From an uncultured Eubacteriales bacterium (GTDB taxonomy: Bacteria > Bacillota > Clostridia > Oscillospirales > Acutalibacteraceae), in the NCBI GenBank assembly GCA_934486895.1, contig CAKSQZ010000007.1, positions 1 through 64,000 on the forward strand: a DNA stretch of 64,000 nucleotides. The letters run 5' to 3'. The notes under the pieces are model-generated. The model searched no databases. It saw only the letters and a list, made by a program, of their open reading frames with translations, and had not been told where the DNA came from. A program made the translations under genes and the position numbers. Below are positions 1 through 8,998 of the stretch, one piece after another. Position 1 is the stretch's first letter. Each line of letters begins with the position of its first letter.

Positions 1-65
1 GTGTAATGGTAGCACGGCAGACTCTGACTCTGTTTGTGAGGGTTCGAATCCTTCTTCCGCAGCCA
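1..65 (+). tRNA. tRNA-Gln (CTG anticodon), 5' end cut by the window
   Basis: The D-arm remnant, anticodon arm, T-arm (GAGGG TTCGAAT CCTTC) and 3' acceptor strand with encoded CCA are visible. The best anticodon stem (GCAGA/TCTGT) leaves the loop CTCTGAC, giving anticodon CTG, which reads CAG (Gln). The first dozen or so bases of the gene lie outside the window. Confidence 0.88.
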
Positions 66-68
66 CAG

Positions 69-103
69 GCGGCAAGTCTCAATCGACTTGCCGCTTATGT
101 TTT
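69..103 (+). terminator. Rho-independent-like terminator after tRNA-Gln
   Basis: A perfect 10-bp stem (GCGGCAAGTC with GACTTGCCGC, 69-78 and 85-94) has a 6-nt loop and is followed by an imperfect T-rich stretch. It lies four bases after the tRNA CCA end. Confidence 0.7.
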
Positions 104-132
104 ACATCGGCTTTCGGCTTCGGCGTTTTCGG

Positions 133-161
133 TTGACAGCGGCTGACTGATGTTGTATAAT
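133..161 (+). promoter_or_regulatory. Sigma-A type promoter for the GT2 gene
   Basis: TTGACA at 133-138 and TATAAT at 156-161 are separated by exactly 17 bases, a consensus housekeeping promoter. The predicted transcript starts about 30 bases before the TTG start codon. Confidence 0.8.
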
Positions 162-195
162 TACATAAAACATTATAAATTCGGGGGTTTTATTC

Positions 196-1212
196 TTGGA
201 TCTGCCGCTTTTAACGCTCAGTGTTGTTGCATACAACGAACACGATTATCTCAGCGATATTCTTTTTGATATTTATAATCAGACATATCCGAAAGACAGG
301 ATCGATCTTATTTTTGTCGACAGTATGTCGAAAGACGATACTAAGGACATTTTCAATAAGTTTTGCGATGAACACAAAACGGAATACTATAACATCCGCA
401 TTTTTCAAAACGAAAGAGTCACTCTTCAGCACGGGATCAATATAGTGCTCGAGAATGCAAGCGGCGAGTTTTTCCTCAGAATCGACGCTCATGCAAAGCT
501 GCCGACGGACTTTGTTGAAAAAGAGGTGAACGCTGTTTCGGATCACGATGCGGCGGGCGGAAAGCGCCCCTGCATTATAAAGCAGGACACCGCTTGGGGC
601 AACACCTTGCTTATGGCTGAGGAGTCGATGTTCGGAAGCAGTATCGCAGGGTACAGAAAAGCTGAAAAGCCGTGCTTTGCAAAGTCGCTTTTCCACGGTG
701 TTTACCGCATGGATATACTTCGCAAGATCGGTTTTTATGACACTCGGCTTGCGCGGACAGAGGATAATGAGATGAGTTATCGTCTGCGCAATAACGGATA
801 TAAGCTTTATTACGATCCCCAGATCGTTTCATATCAGTATATGCGGCCGAACTTCCGCAAAATGGTGAAGCAGAAGTATTCAAACGGCAAGTGGATCGGC
901 ATTACAACGGGGATCTGCCCGAAATGCCTTATGTATTATCATTTTGTGCCGTTTTTGTTTTTGTGCGCGATAATCTTCACGGGTGTGCTTGCGGCGTTTT
1001 CGGTGTTTTGGCCGATGATCGCGCTTTGGATAGCCTACGGTGCCGCCGCGGTGCTTATGTCGGTCACTGCCGCGATACCGAGTAAGAAAAAGAGCGCGTT
1101 TTGCTTCCTTTTGCCGTTTTTATTTCTCGTTCTTCATGTTGCCTACGGTTTCGGAACGCTTATAGGTTTTTTTGAAATACTCTTCAGAAAAAAGAAATAT
1201 ATAAAAAAGTGA
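196..1212 (+). CDS. Family 2 glycosyltransferase with C-terminal membrane segments (ExoA-like)
   Basis: This 338-aa protein begins with a GT-A type nucleotide-sugar fold (LTLSVVAYNEHDYL, then LIFVDSMSKDDT), followed by the acceptor region (FLRIDAHAKLP) and an ED motif (RTEDNEMSYRL, about residue 192). Hydrophobic segments near residues 248-330 should anchor it to the membrane with the catalytic domain in the cytoplasm. The arrangement resembles ExoA-type enzymes that extend lipid-linked exopolysaccharide; donor and acceptor are unknown. The start is TTG at 196, with GGGGG at 183-187 and a consensus promoter upstream. It stands alone, with no other polysaccharide genes next to it. Confidence 0.85.
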   Translation: MDLPLLTLSVVAYNEHDYLSDILFDIYNQTYPKDRIDLIFVDSMSKDDTKDIFNKFCDEHKTEYYNIRIFQNERVTLQHGINIVLENASGEFFLRIDAHAKLPTDFVEKEVNAVSDHDAAGGKRPCIIKQDTAWGNTLLMAEESMFGSSIAGYRKAEKPCFAKSLFHGVYRMDILRKIGFYDTRLARTEDNEMSYRLRNNGYKLYYDPQIVSYQYMRPNFRKMVKQKYSNGKWIGITTGICPKCLMYYHFVPFLFLCAIIFTGVLAAFSVFWPMIALWIAYGAAAVLMSVTAAIPSKKKSAFCFLLPFLFLVLHVAYGFGTLIGFFEILFRKKKYIKK

Positions 1213-1325
1213 TCTCGGCGCATATGTCGTAGTTCTGATTTGTACGATAGCCTTTAAACACATGATATTCAATCCGGCACACAAAAATATGTTGCTTTGA
1301 TTTGAAAGCCGAAAGGGGAATGAAT

Positions 1326-2252
1326 ATGGAACACACAATTGAAAACGGCCGCTACAAAAGCGCAGACGGAATTCACAGCATTTTCTATGAAATTGTGATT
1401 CCGAGCGGCGAGCCGAAAGCTATTGTTCAGATATCGCACGGAATGTGCGAATATTTCGGAAGATACAGAGATTTTGCAGAGTTTTTAGCGGACAACGGCT
1501 TTATTGTTTGCGGAAACGATCATCTCGGACACGGAAGCAGTGTTGAAAGCGATGATGAACTCGGATACTTTTCGGAAAACGACGGCTGGCAAAACGCCGT
1601 TAAGGATCTGCACAGCCTTACAAAACTAATGAAACGCAGATATCGGGGGCTTCCCTATTTCCTTTTCGGGCACAGTATGGGCAGTTTTCTCGCGAGAGCA
1701 TATGCTTTTAACTATGCCGATGAGCTGACAGCCGCGGTGTTTTGCGGAACGAGCGGCGGCGTTGTCGGTATTGACGGGCTGATAGATGTTGTGAATGCCG
1801 TTCGTAGGACTCACGGCGAGATGTATCGCAGCGACCGTATTCATCAGCTTGCGTTCGGCACATATAACCGCAGAGTCGAAAACAACACAAGCGAACACGA
1901 CTGGATCTCAAGAGATAAAGAGACAATTGAGAAATACGCCGGTGACAAAAAATGTACTTTCAATTTCACTGTAAACGGATACAGAAATCTGCTCGGTGTT
2001 TTGCAGTATGTTTCGTCGAAAAAGTGGTATGACGGATACAAAAAAACATTGCCGACTTATATTATCTCGGGTGACGGCGATCCTGTCGGAAGTTACGGAA
2101 AAGGACCGTATAAGGTGTTCTCCCTTTTATCGAAGCGAAAAAACGATGTTCGCCTGAGACTTTACAGCGGTGCTCGGCATGAGCTTTTAAACGAGCTGAA
2201 CCGGCAGGAGGTTTACAGCGATCTGCTCGCATTTTTTGAATATCATATATAA
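1326..2252 (+). CDS. Alpha/beta hydrolase, monoacylglycerol-lipase type (serine aminopeptidase S33 fold)
   Basis: This 308-aa cytoplasmic protein has a visible catalytic triad: Ser in FGHSMGSF (about residue 117), Asp in the strand IISGDGDPVG and His in SGARHELLNE. The oxyanion region reads VQISHGMCEY. These features fit lysophospholipase or monoglyceride lipase-like hydrolases, which cleave acyl esters, but the substrate cannot be read from sequence. The frame opens at a TTG at 1302, but that codon sits before the AAAGGGG Shine-Dalgarno (1312-1317), so the ATG at 1326, eight bases after it, is the better start. It ends just before a strong convergent terminator shared with folC. Confidence 0.85.
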   Translation: MEHTIENGRYKSADGIHSIFYEIVIPSGEPKAIVQISHGMCEYFGRYRDFAEFLADNGFIVCGNDHLGHGSSVESDDELGYFSENDGWQNAVKDLHSLTKLMKRRYRGLPYFLFGHSMGSFLARAYAFNYADELTAAVFCGTSGGVVGIDGLIDVVNAVRRTHGEMYRSDRIHQLAFGTYNRRVENNTSEHDWISRDKETIEKYAGDKKCTFNFTVNGYRNLLGVLQYVSSKKWYDGYKKTLPTYIISGDGDPVGSYGKGPYKVFSLLSKRKNDVRLRLYSGARHELLNELNRQEVYSDLLAFFEYHI

Positions 2253-2260
2253 TAAATTAA

Positions 2261-2292
2261 GAACCGATGTCTTTTGACATCGGTTCTTTTTT
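2261..2292. terminator. Bidirectional terminator between the hydrolase and folC
   Basis: The inverted repeat GAACCGATGTC/GACATCGGTTC has a four-T loop and ends in a T run that overlaps the folC stop codon. It serves convergent transcripts. Confidence 0.9.
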
Positions 2293-3548
2293 CAGATATT
2301 CAAATCATTCAAGATCTTATAGGCTTCATTTGCAACAAAAAGCGAGCCGCAAATTAAAAGATCCTTTTTTTCTTTTATGAGCTTTTCAAGAAGCGAGCGC
2401 ATATCATAACTGACTTTCACATAATCGCAATAATGGTGCGCCCTTTTGGCTATATCGGCGGCGGGCTCTGACCGCTCGCTCGCCGCTTGGACAGCGTATA
2501 TCTCAAGGCAAAGCGGACCGAGCTTGGCAAGATAACCGTCTATATCCTTGTCGCTCATCATGCCGATGACACAAACAGGCTTTAAGCTGTTTTGCGAGAT
2601 GAATTCGCTCAGTACATCGACAGCGTCTTCATTATGCCCGCCGTCTATAACAAGTGCGGGATCTCTTCGCAAAACATGGATCCTTGCAGGGAGATTTGCT
2701 CTTTTAAGTCCCCTTTTTATCTCGTCATCGGTAATTTCGGGCAGGCATGCATGAACGGCCTCGATAACCGTCAGCGCATTATACGGCTGGCATTTACCTG
2801 AGATACCGACTTCATAAGTCTGCCCGGATCTTGTGAAAGATGAGCCACCGAGAGTTTGACGGACATCTGTGAGCTGTTTTGCCGAGGGATAGATAAATCG
2901 GCTTTGCGACTGGATCGACATTGACCGGATGACATTGACTGTCTGCTCCTTTTGGAGCGGGTACAGCACGGTGATACCGCTCGGCTTGATAATGCCGCCT
3001 TTTTCAAATGCGATCTTTCCGATATTGTCGCCGAGTCTGTCGGTGTGATCCATTCCGATCTGCATGATAACACTGCAAAGCGGAGTTTTTATGATATTTG
3101 TAGGGTCGGTTCTGCCGCCGAGTCCGACTTCGAGCACAACGATATCGCACTGCTTTTTATAAAACCACAAAAGCCCTATTGCGGTTATAAGCCCGAACTG
3201 CGGAGGAAGATACTCTTCTCCGAGTTCATCGAGTGCTGTTTTCACCTGCTGTGTTGTTTCGCACAGCTCGCTTTCGCTGATCATTTCACCGTTGATCTGA
3301 AAGCGCTCGCAAAAGTCGATCACAAAGGGAGATGTGAACATACCTGTTTTCATGCCATGCTCACGGCAGATACAAGAAAGATATGCGCACGCCGAGCCTT
3401 TGCCGTTTGTTCCGGCGACATGAATGAATTTAAGGCTATCCTGCGGGGAGCCTAATTTATTCATGATTGCGCGCATTATATCGAGAACCGGTCTTTTAAC
3501 AAAACGCGGCATTGAGTTTATATAGTCCATCGTTTCATTTAAATTCAA
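2292..3548 (-). CDS. folC: Bifunctional folylpolyglutamate synthase/dihydrofolate synthase
   Basis: This 418-aa protein is an ATP-dependent Mur-ligase-family enzyme that adds glutamate to folates and, in many Firmicutes, also to dihydropteroate. The FolC P-loop (HVAGTNGKGSACAY) lies near residue 46, followed by VVLEVGLGGRTDPTN and GMDHTDRLG. The C-terminal ligase domain carries VIDGGHNEDAVDVL. Length matches the family. The start is TTG at 3548, seven bases after GAGG. It follows valS after a 59-nt gap containing a GC hairpin, and the valS-folC pair is a common Firmicutes arrangement. Confidence 0.95.
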   Translation of the reverse strand: MNLNETMDYINSMPRFVKRPVLDIMRAIMNKLGSPQDSLKFIHVAGTNGKGSACAYLSCICREHGMKTGMFTSPFVIDFCERFQINGEMISESELCETTQQVKTALDELGEEYLPPQFGLITAIGLLWFYKKQCDIVVLEVGLGGRTDPTNIIKTPLCSVIMQIGMDHTDRLGDNIGKIAFEKGGIIKPSGITVLYPLQKEQTVNVIRSMSIQSQSRFIYPSAKQLTDVRQTLGGSSFTRSGQTYEVGISGKCQPYNALTVIEAVHACLPEITDDEIKRGLKRANLPARIHVLRRDPALVIDGGHNEDAVDVLSEFISQNSLKPVCVIGMMSDKDIDGYLAKLGPLCLEIYAVQAASERSEPAADIAKRAHHYCDYVKVSYDMRSLLEKLIKEKKDLLICGSLFVANEAYKILNDLNI

Positions 3549-3569
3549 AAGACCACCTCACAACGCAGT

Positions 3570-3593
3570 CGGGCGGCAGATATCCGCCGCCCG
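3570..3593. other. GC-rich intergenic hairpin between valS and folC
   Basis: CGGGCGG (3570-3576) can pair with CCGCCCG (3587-3593). No T tract follows on either strand, so it is not a standard terminator. It may be an mRNA processing or stability hairpin inside the valS-folC transcript. Confidence 0.4.
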
Positions 3594-3607
3594 CACAATA
3601 AATCGGA

Positions 3608-6223
3608 CTAATTAAGCTTTGCAAGCTCTTCATCGAGAAGCGCGATTTTCTCACTAAGCGCTTTCTGACGCTGGCGCTGTTCTTCAACGACCTTTTCGGG
3701 TGCTTTGGAAAGGAAGCCCTGATTGGAAAGCTTGCCGTTTATCTGATCGAGCTGTTTGCTCGCTGTTTCTTTTTCCTTTTTAAGACGCTTTTTCTCCGCC
3801 TCAAAATCGACAAGCTCGCCGAGCGGAATATAGATCTTTGCATCTTCCGTTACGATGTTCACAGCGTTTTCGATGTTACATTCATCGCCGATCGTGACGC
3901 TTGAGCCGAATGCAAGACGCTCGATAACAGCGCTGCTCTCATCAAAGCATTTTTTATCGGCGGCAACGATATATATCGCCGCTTTTTTGCCTGTTGCAAC
4001 ATTCATTTCGCCTCTGCGTGCTCTGATCGCTTTGATGGCGTTCATGACCTTCATAAACTCGCGTGCGTCCTCGGCATAGCAAAGTTCATCGGAGTATGTC
4101 GGGAACTGCGAGATCATTATGCTCTCGCCTTCGTGAGGCAGAGTCTGCCAGATCTCTTCGGTAATAAACGGCATAAACGGATGAAGCAGCTTTAATGTGT
4201 TGCTCATGACATAGACCAACACCGCTTTAACATTCGCTTTATCATCGGAATTGAGCCTGATTTTTGCGATCTCGATATACCAATCGCAGAAGATATCCCA
4301 GATGAAATCGTAGAGCTTCTGGACTGCAAGGCCGAGCTCGAATTTTTCAAGGTTTTCTGTCACGGCTTTGATAAGCTCATTATATTCATTGAGCAGCCAT
4401 TTATCCTCCGGCTTTAAATCGCTCGGAAGATGAGGAGCAGGCTCGTTTTCATCGAGGTTCATAAGGATAAATCTCGACGCATTCCAGATCTTATTCGCAA
4501 AGTTTCTCGACGCTTCAACACGCTCGGGCAGATAACGCATATCGTTTCCGGGACTGTTGCCTGTTGCAAGCGTGAAGCGAAGCGCATCCGCACCGTATTT
4601 CTCGATCTCCATAAGCGGATCGACGCCGTTGCCGAGCGACTTCGACATCTTTCTTCCCTGCGCATCGCGCACAAGACCGTGGATCAAGACGGTGCTGAAC
4701 GGAGGTTTTCCCATGTTCTCGATACCGGAGAAGATCATTCTTGCGACCCAGAAGAAGATGATATCATAGCCTGTTACAAGCGTGCTTGTCGGATAGAAAT
4801 AGTCGAGTTCGGGAGTCTTGTCAGGCCAGCCGAGAGTTGAGAACGGCCAAAGCGCAGATGAGAACCATGTGTCGAGAGTGTCCTCATCCTGATGAATATT
4901 ATGCGAGCCGCATTTGCAGCATTTTTCGGGCACTGTTGTTGAGACGGTGATCTCACCGCAATCATCGCAATACCATGCAGGAATACGATGTCCCCACCAG
5001 AGCTGACGGGAGATACACCAATCGCGGATCCCCTCCATCCAGTGGAAATATGTTTTATCAAAACGCTCGGGGACAAATTTTGTCTCGCCGTTTTTAACAG
5101 CTTCGATAGCCGGCTTTGCAAGCGGCTCCATTTTAACAAACCACTGCTTTGAAACACGCGGTTCGACCGTGCTTCCGCAGCGATAGCAAGTGCCGACATT
5201 GTGGGCGTGATCCTTGATCTTGATGAGATAACCGCCCTCTTCAAGATCGGAAACGATAGCCCGGCGAGCCTCAAATCTGTCCATACCTGCGTATTTCTCG
5301 TAATCCGAAACGATCTTAGCATCGTCTGTCATCACATTGATGACAGGCAGATCGTGGCGCTTGCCGACTTCAAAGTCGTTCGGGTCGTGCGCGGGAGTGA
5401 TCTTAACGGCACCTGTTCCGAACTCCGGCTCTACATAGCTGTCTGCAACGACGGGGATCTGTCTGCCGACAAGCGGAAGAACGAGCATTTTGCCGACAGC
5501 GGCTTTATATCGCTCGTCATCGGGGTGTACTGCAACGGCTGTATCGCCGAGCAATGTTTCGGGGCGGGTCGTTGCGATCTCGATATATCCGCTGCCGTCT
5601 GTAAACGGGTATTTGATATGCCAGAAATGGCCTGCCTGCTCTTCGTATTCGACCTCGGCGTCGGAGATAGATGTCTTGCAATGCGGGCACCAGTTGATAA
5701 TTCTTTCGCCGCGATATATAAGGCCTTTATCATAAAGTCTTTTGAAAACTTCATTTACAGCGCGGTTGCAGCCTTCATCGAGTGTAAATCTTTCGCGGTC
5801 CCAATCGCAGGAAGAACCGAGGATCTTAAGCTGATTTATGATCTGTCCGCCGAAGTCCTCCTTCCATGCCCAGGCACGTTTTAAGAACTCTTCTCTTCCG
5901 ATCTGTTCTTTTGTTATCCCCTCTTTAGCCATTGCTTCAACGATCTTTGCCTCAGTCGCGATAGAAGCATGGTCTGTTCCGGGAAGCCACAAAGCGCTGT
6001 ATCCCTGCATACGGCGAAAACGAATAAGAATATCCTGGAGCGTTTCATCAAGCGCATGGCCCATGTGGAGCTTACCTGTGATATTTGGAGGCGGAATAAC
6101 TATTGTATACGGCTTCTTTTCGGGATCTATTTCAGCATGAAAATAGCCGCCGTCCTGCCAGAATTTATAGGTGCGCGACTCGACCTCTTTCGGATCATAA
6201 GTCGGGCTTAGCTGTTTTTGCAT
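3608..6223 (-). CDS. valS: Valyl-tRNA synthetase
   Basis: This 871-aa class Ia synthetase attaches valine to tRNA-Val in the cytoplasm. It has the HIGH-type signature (KLHMGHALDET) near residue 52, the editing domain in the middle (ATTRPETLLGDTAVAV) and the KMSKS loop (GRKMSKSLGNGVDP) near residue 523. The anticodon-binding domain follows, with the C-terminal coiled-coil arm (FEAEKKRLKKEKETASKQ) typical of ValS. The start is ATG with AAGGAG upstream. No T-box leader is present because the gene lies directly downstream of the AEC transporter gene, presumably on the same transcript. Confidence 0.97.
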   Translation of the reverse strand: MQKQLSPTYDPKEVESRTYKFWQDGGYFHAEIDPEKKPYTIVIPPPNITGKLHMGHALDETLQDILIRFRRMQGYSALWLPGTDHASIATEAKIVEAMAKEGITKEQIGREEFLKRAWAWKEDFGGQIINQLKILGSSCDWDRERFTLDEGCNRAVNEVFKRLYDKGLIYRGERIINWCPHCKTSISDAEVEYEEQAGHFWHIKYPFTDGSGYIEIATTRPETLLGDTAVAVHPDDERYKAAVGKMLVLPLVGRQIPVVADSYVEPEFGTGAVKITPAHDPNDFEVGKRHDLPVINVMTDDAKIVSDYEKYAGMDRFEARRAIVSDLEEGGYLIKIKDHAHNVGTCYRCGSTVEPRVSKQWFVKMEPLAKPAIEAVKNGETKFVPERFDKTYFHWMEGIRDWCISRQLWWGHRIPAWYCDDCGEITVSTTVPEKCCKCGSHNIHQDEDTLDTWFSSALWPFSTLGWPDKTPELDYFYPTSTLVTGYDIIFFWVARMIFSGIENMGKPPFSTVLIHGLVRDAQGRKMSKSLGNGVDPLMEIEKYGADALRFTLATGNSPGNDMRYLPERVEASRNFANKIWNASRFILMNLDENEPAPHLPSDLKPEDKWLLNEYNELIKAVTENLEKFELGLAVQKLYDFIWDIFCDWYIEIAKIRLNSDDKANVKAVLVYVMSNTLKLLHPFMPFITEEIWQTLPHEGESIMISQFPTYSDELCYAEDAREFMKVMNAIKAIRARRGEMNVATGKKAAIYIVAADKKCFDESSAVIERLAFGSSVTIGDECNIENAVNIVTEDAKIYIPLGELVDFEAEKKRLKKEKETASKQLDQINGKLSNQGFLSKAPEKVVEEQRQRQKALSEKIALLDEELAKLN

Positions 6224-6241
6224 TTGATTTTACTCTCCTTA

Positions 6242-7174
6242 TTACAGTTTTGTAAGAGCCAGTATAACCGGCATGGTTATCATTGAAAGAATGGTTGTGA
6301 ACGATATCATGCGGGAGGCAAGTGCGGTATCTCCCCCGAACTTTGCCGCAAACATCATATTATTCACCGCGCACGGAGCGCAAGCGGGCACCATGCAGGC
6401 TATAAGCAGTTCATTATTTAAGCCGAATCCGAACTTGAAAATAAACAGCATAGCAAGCGGAATGGCGAGAAGTCTTATTAGTGAGACAGCCCACAATCTC
6501 AGATCCCTGACCGCAGATAAAAGATCCGACCCGATAAGGAAAAATCCTGTTATAAACATTGCTATCGGAGTGTTAAGATCGGCTATGTACGAAATAGGTT
6601 CTGTTATAACCTTCGGCATTTCCGGCACGAAAAGGAACAGCGGCAGACCTATTAAAACGCCGATAGTTCCGGGGTTGAGCACGGCTTTTATTCTTCCTGT
6701 GTTCTTGCCGCCCGGAAAAAGACGAACGCCGTATACCCACGAAAGCACATTCAGCGCTATGATATATGTAGACACAAGGAAAACGCCGTAATCTCCCGCA
6801 AGCGCGTCCACAAGCGGGATCGCCATGAATCCGCCGTTTGAGAAAATAATACCATTGCGATAGACCGCTCTTTTCTCCTCCGGCTTCGTTTTGCAGAAGA
6901 TAAACGCCACAGCTATTCCGACAAAGTGTGTGAGAAACGCACAAAGGGCGGAAACACCGAGATCGGCTATTGTATCGGAGCTGAACTTGACCGACAAAAA
7001 CGAATTTACTATCAGAACGGGTGTTACGACATACAGCAGCACATCGATGAGCTGATCGACACCCGTGCGGTTTATCAGCTTGAATTTGCCGATAAAATAA
7101 CCGGCAAAGATCAGCACAAACAGTATCGCCGCCTGAACGGCTACCGTTGTGCCGTAATTAAATGCTTCTTCCAA
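6242..7174 (-). CDS. AEC (auxin efflux carrier) family membrane transporter
   Basis: This 310-aa protein is almost entirely hydrophobic, with about ten membrane segments in two halves. Typical AEC features are the first helix (ILFVLIFAGYFIGKF), the central GVLIGLPLFLF and PISYIADLNTPIAMFITGFFL, and a C-terminal helix with CMVPACAPCAVNNMMF. Family members move organic acids or similar anions across the cell membrane; the substrate is unknown. The start is TTG at 7174, because an in-frame stop lies just after the nearer ATG. GAGAGG lies about ten bases upstream. It sits between ValS and the cyclophilin genes on the same strand. Confidence 0.85.
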   Translation of the reverse strand: MEEAFNYGTTVAVQAAILFVLIFAGYFIGKFKLINRTGVDQLIDVLLYVVTPVLIVNSFLSVKFSSDTIADLGVSALCAFLTHFVGIAVAFIFCKTKPEEKRAVYRNGIIFSNGGFMAIPLVDALAGDYGVFLVSTYIIALNVLSWVYGVRLFPGGKNTGRIKAVLNPGTIGVLIGLPLFLFVPEMPKVITEPISYIADLNTPIAMFITGFFLIGSDLLSAVRDLRLWAVSLIRLLAIPLAMLFIFKFGFGLNNELLIACMVPACAPCAVNNMMFAAKFGGDTALASRMISFTTILSMITMPVILALTKL

Positions 7175-7202
7175 CTAATTCATACCTCTCGATTTGCTTT
7201 GA

Positions 7203-8081
7203 TCAGCCTTCGTATTTTACGACCTCGGCTTTTTCGATAACAACATCCGATTCCGGCTTGTTATCGTTTGAATTGACTTTAACTTCGGCAATTTTTTCAA
7301 CAACATCCATACCCTCGAAAACCTGTCCGAAAACGGTGTGCCCTCTGCCTATTGTGGAAAGAGCACCGTCGAGATGAATGTTTCCGCCGTGCTGCTGATA
7401 AAGGTTGAAAATTTCGTCTGTGAGCTTTGTTACATCGACTGCACCCGACTGGAACACATACTGCATCCAGTTGTCGCCGTACTGCGCTTTATACTGCGCT
7501 TCATACTGCTTGACAAGGTCGTTGAAATTTGAGTAATTCTGTCTGAGTGTATCCATGGTGTAATTCGCGCTAAATGTTTCGGGCGATACGCAGTTGATGA
7601 AGAACTGACTTCCGTTGGTGTTTGCTCCGCTGTTTGCCATTGAAAGAGCACCTGTGAAATTAAGAAGATTAAGATTAAATTCATCTTCAAAAGGTTTTCC
7701 CCAGATACTTTCACCGCCGCTTCCGTTACCGTTGGGGTCGCCGCCCTGGATCATGAAATCCTTAATAACGCGGTGGAATGTAAGGCCGTTATAGTAGCCT
7801 TTTTCAATAAGTCCCTTGAAATTCTCGACAGCCTTCGGAGCGGAATCAGGGAAAAGGCGGATCTTGATCTCTCCGAAATCCTTGATAGTCAAAACAGCGA
7901 TCTCATCGCCTTTTTGAGGTTTTTCAAACTGAAAGCCGACTTTATCGCTTGTTCTTGAGCCGGAATTGTCAGACGCTGTTGATGAAGATGATGAAGATGA
8001 TGTCTTTGAGCTTTTATCGCCGCAGGACGACAGCACAAACAGCATTGCCGCCGCCAAAATAATTGCAACTGCTTTTTTCAT
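7203..8081 (-). CDS. Cyclophilin-type peptidyl-prolyl isomerase, lipoprotein, catalytically intact
   Basis: This 292-aa protein has a lipoprotein signal (MKKAVAIILAAAMLFVLSSC) with Cys20 as the likely lipidated residue, then a Ser/Thr-rich linker and one cyclophilin domain. Active-site motifs are intact: FHRVIKDFMIQGGD (near residue 101) and NGSQFFI (near 154), with the later HTVFGQVFEGMDVV. About 60 extra residues lie between the core strands (YEAQYKAQYGDNW region), shared with the next paralogue. It probably assists folding outside the membrane. ATG is preceded by AAGGAG. Confidence 0.92.
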   Translation of the reverse strand: MKKAVAIILAAAMLFVLSSCGDKSSKTSSSSSSSTASDNSGSRTSDKVGFQFEKPQKGDEIAVLTIKDFGEIKIRLFPDSAPKAVENFKGLIEKGYYNGLTFHRVIKDFMIQGGDPNGNGSGGESIWGKPFEDEFNLNLLNFTGALSMANSGANTNGSQFFINCVSPETFSANYTMDTLRQNYSNFNDLVKQYEAQYKAQYGDNWMQYVFQSGAVDVTKLTDEIFNLYQQHGGNIHLDGALSTIGRGHTVFGQVFEGMDVVEKIAEVKVNSNDNKPESDVVIEKAEVVKYEG

Positions 8082-8091
8082 AGGTTTCTCC

Positions 8092-8979
8092 TTAGTTGTA
8101 CTTTACGATCTCGATCTTCTCGATAACAATATCCTGTGTGGGTTTCTTGGAATCATCCACAGCAACATTCGATATTTTTTCAGCGATATCATAACCCTCG
8201 AAGATCTGACCGAAAACATTATAGCCCTTATTATAAACGGCAAGCTCGCCGTCATAAGTAATATTACCGCCGTGCTGAAGATAAAGATTGAAAGTTTCAT
8301 CGTTTATCTTTCTCGGATCTGCCGCGCTGCCGGGCATATCCTTTGCGGCGTAAGCCTCCCATTCATCGCCGTATTTCTCTTTATATTCAGCCTCATATTC
8401 GCCGAGCGCTTTTATATATCCGTCGAGCGAATAACGAAGCGATGTGCGTGTGGTGGTCGATTTAAAAAACTCCGCGGATACGGTGTTGATAAAGAAGCGG
8501 CTTGCGGTTGTGTTTGAGCCCTCGTTGTACATAGACACCGCGCCGCTTAAATTAAGCAGGTTTGCATTGAACTCATCCTCGATCGGCTGACCGTTCGCGC
8601 TTTTATCCTCTTTTGGGTCGCCGGCAAGGATCTTAACATCCTTTTCGGCTTCATAGAATGTCTTTCCGTTGTAAAAACCGCTGTTTACAAGAGCCTTGAA
8701 ATTCTCAACTGTTTTGGGAGCGGAATCAGGGAATAAACGCATTTTCATTGTGCCGTATCCCTTGACGGTGATAACAGCTATCTCGTCGCCTGCCTCGGGC
8801 TTATCAAACTGAAATCCGACTTTATCTTTTGTTCTCGAATTTACGGGAATAGAATCATAGGATATGGTTTTTTCCTGCTCCCCCGGAGACGATGATCCCG
8901 TTCCGGAGCAAGCCGCCGCGCTTAGCGCTACTGTTAAAGCCATAATACCTGCCGCAGCACATTTAACTATTCTGTTCAT
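8092..8979 (-). CDS. Cyclophilin-like lipoprotein with a degraded active site
   Basis: This 295-aa paralogue of the neighbouring lipoprotein shares its signal peptide and lipobox (ALSAAACSG), linker, VGFQF-KP lead-in and the long insertion. Where active cyclophilins have FHRVIKDFMIQGGD, it reads FYEAEKDVKILAGD, so the catalytic Arg and the FMIQ residues are lost. The GSQFFI motif has become ASRFFI. It is probably not an isomerase but may keep a peptide-binding or scaffold role. The reading frame opens at 9009, but GGAGGG directly before ATG 8979 marks the start. No frameshift or stop is seen, so it appears to be maintained. Confidence 0.88.
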   Translation of the reverse strand: MNRIVKCAAAGIMALTVALSAAACSGTGSSSPGEQEKTISYDSIPVNSRTKDKVGFQFDKPEAGDEIAVITVKGYGTMKMRLFPDSAPKTVENFKALVNSGFYNGKTFYEAEKDVKILAGDPKEDKSANGQPIEDEFNANLLNLSGAVSMYNEGSNTTASRFFINTVSAEFFKSTTTRTSLRYSLDGYIKALGEYEAEYKEKYGDEWEAYAAKDMPGSAADPRKINDETFNLYLQHGGNITYDGELAVYNKGYNVFGQIFEGYDIAEKISNVAVDDSKKPTQDIVIEKIEIVKYN

Positions 8980-8998
8980 ATAATCCCTCCAAATAACA

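Noticed and set aside
211..696. 161-aa minus-strand ORF inside the GT2 gene
   Set aside because: Shadow of the real gene; no start signal or family resemblance.
5201..5884. 227-aa plus-strand ORF inside valS
   Set aside because: Antisense shadow of a well-conserved synthetase gene.
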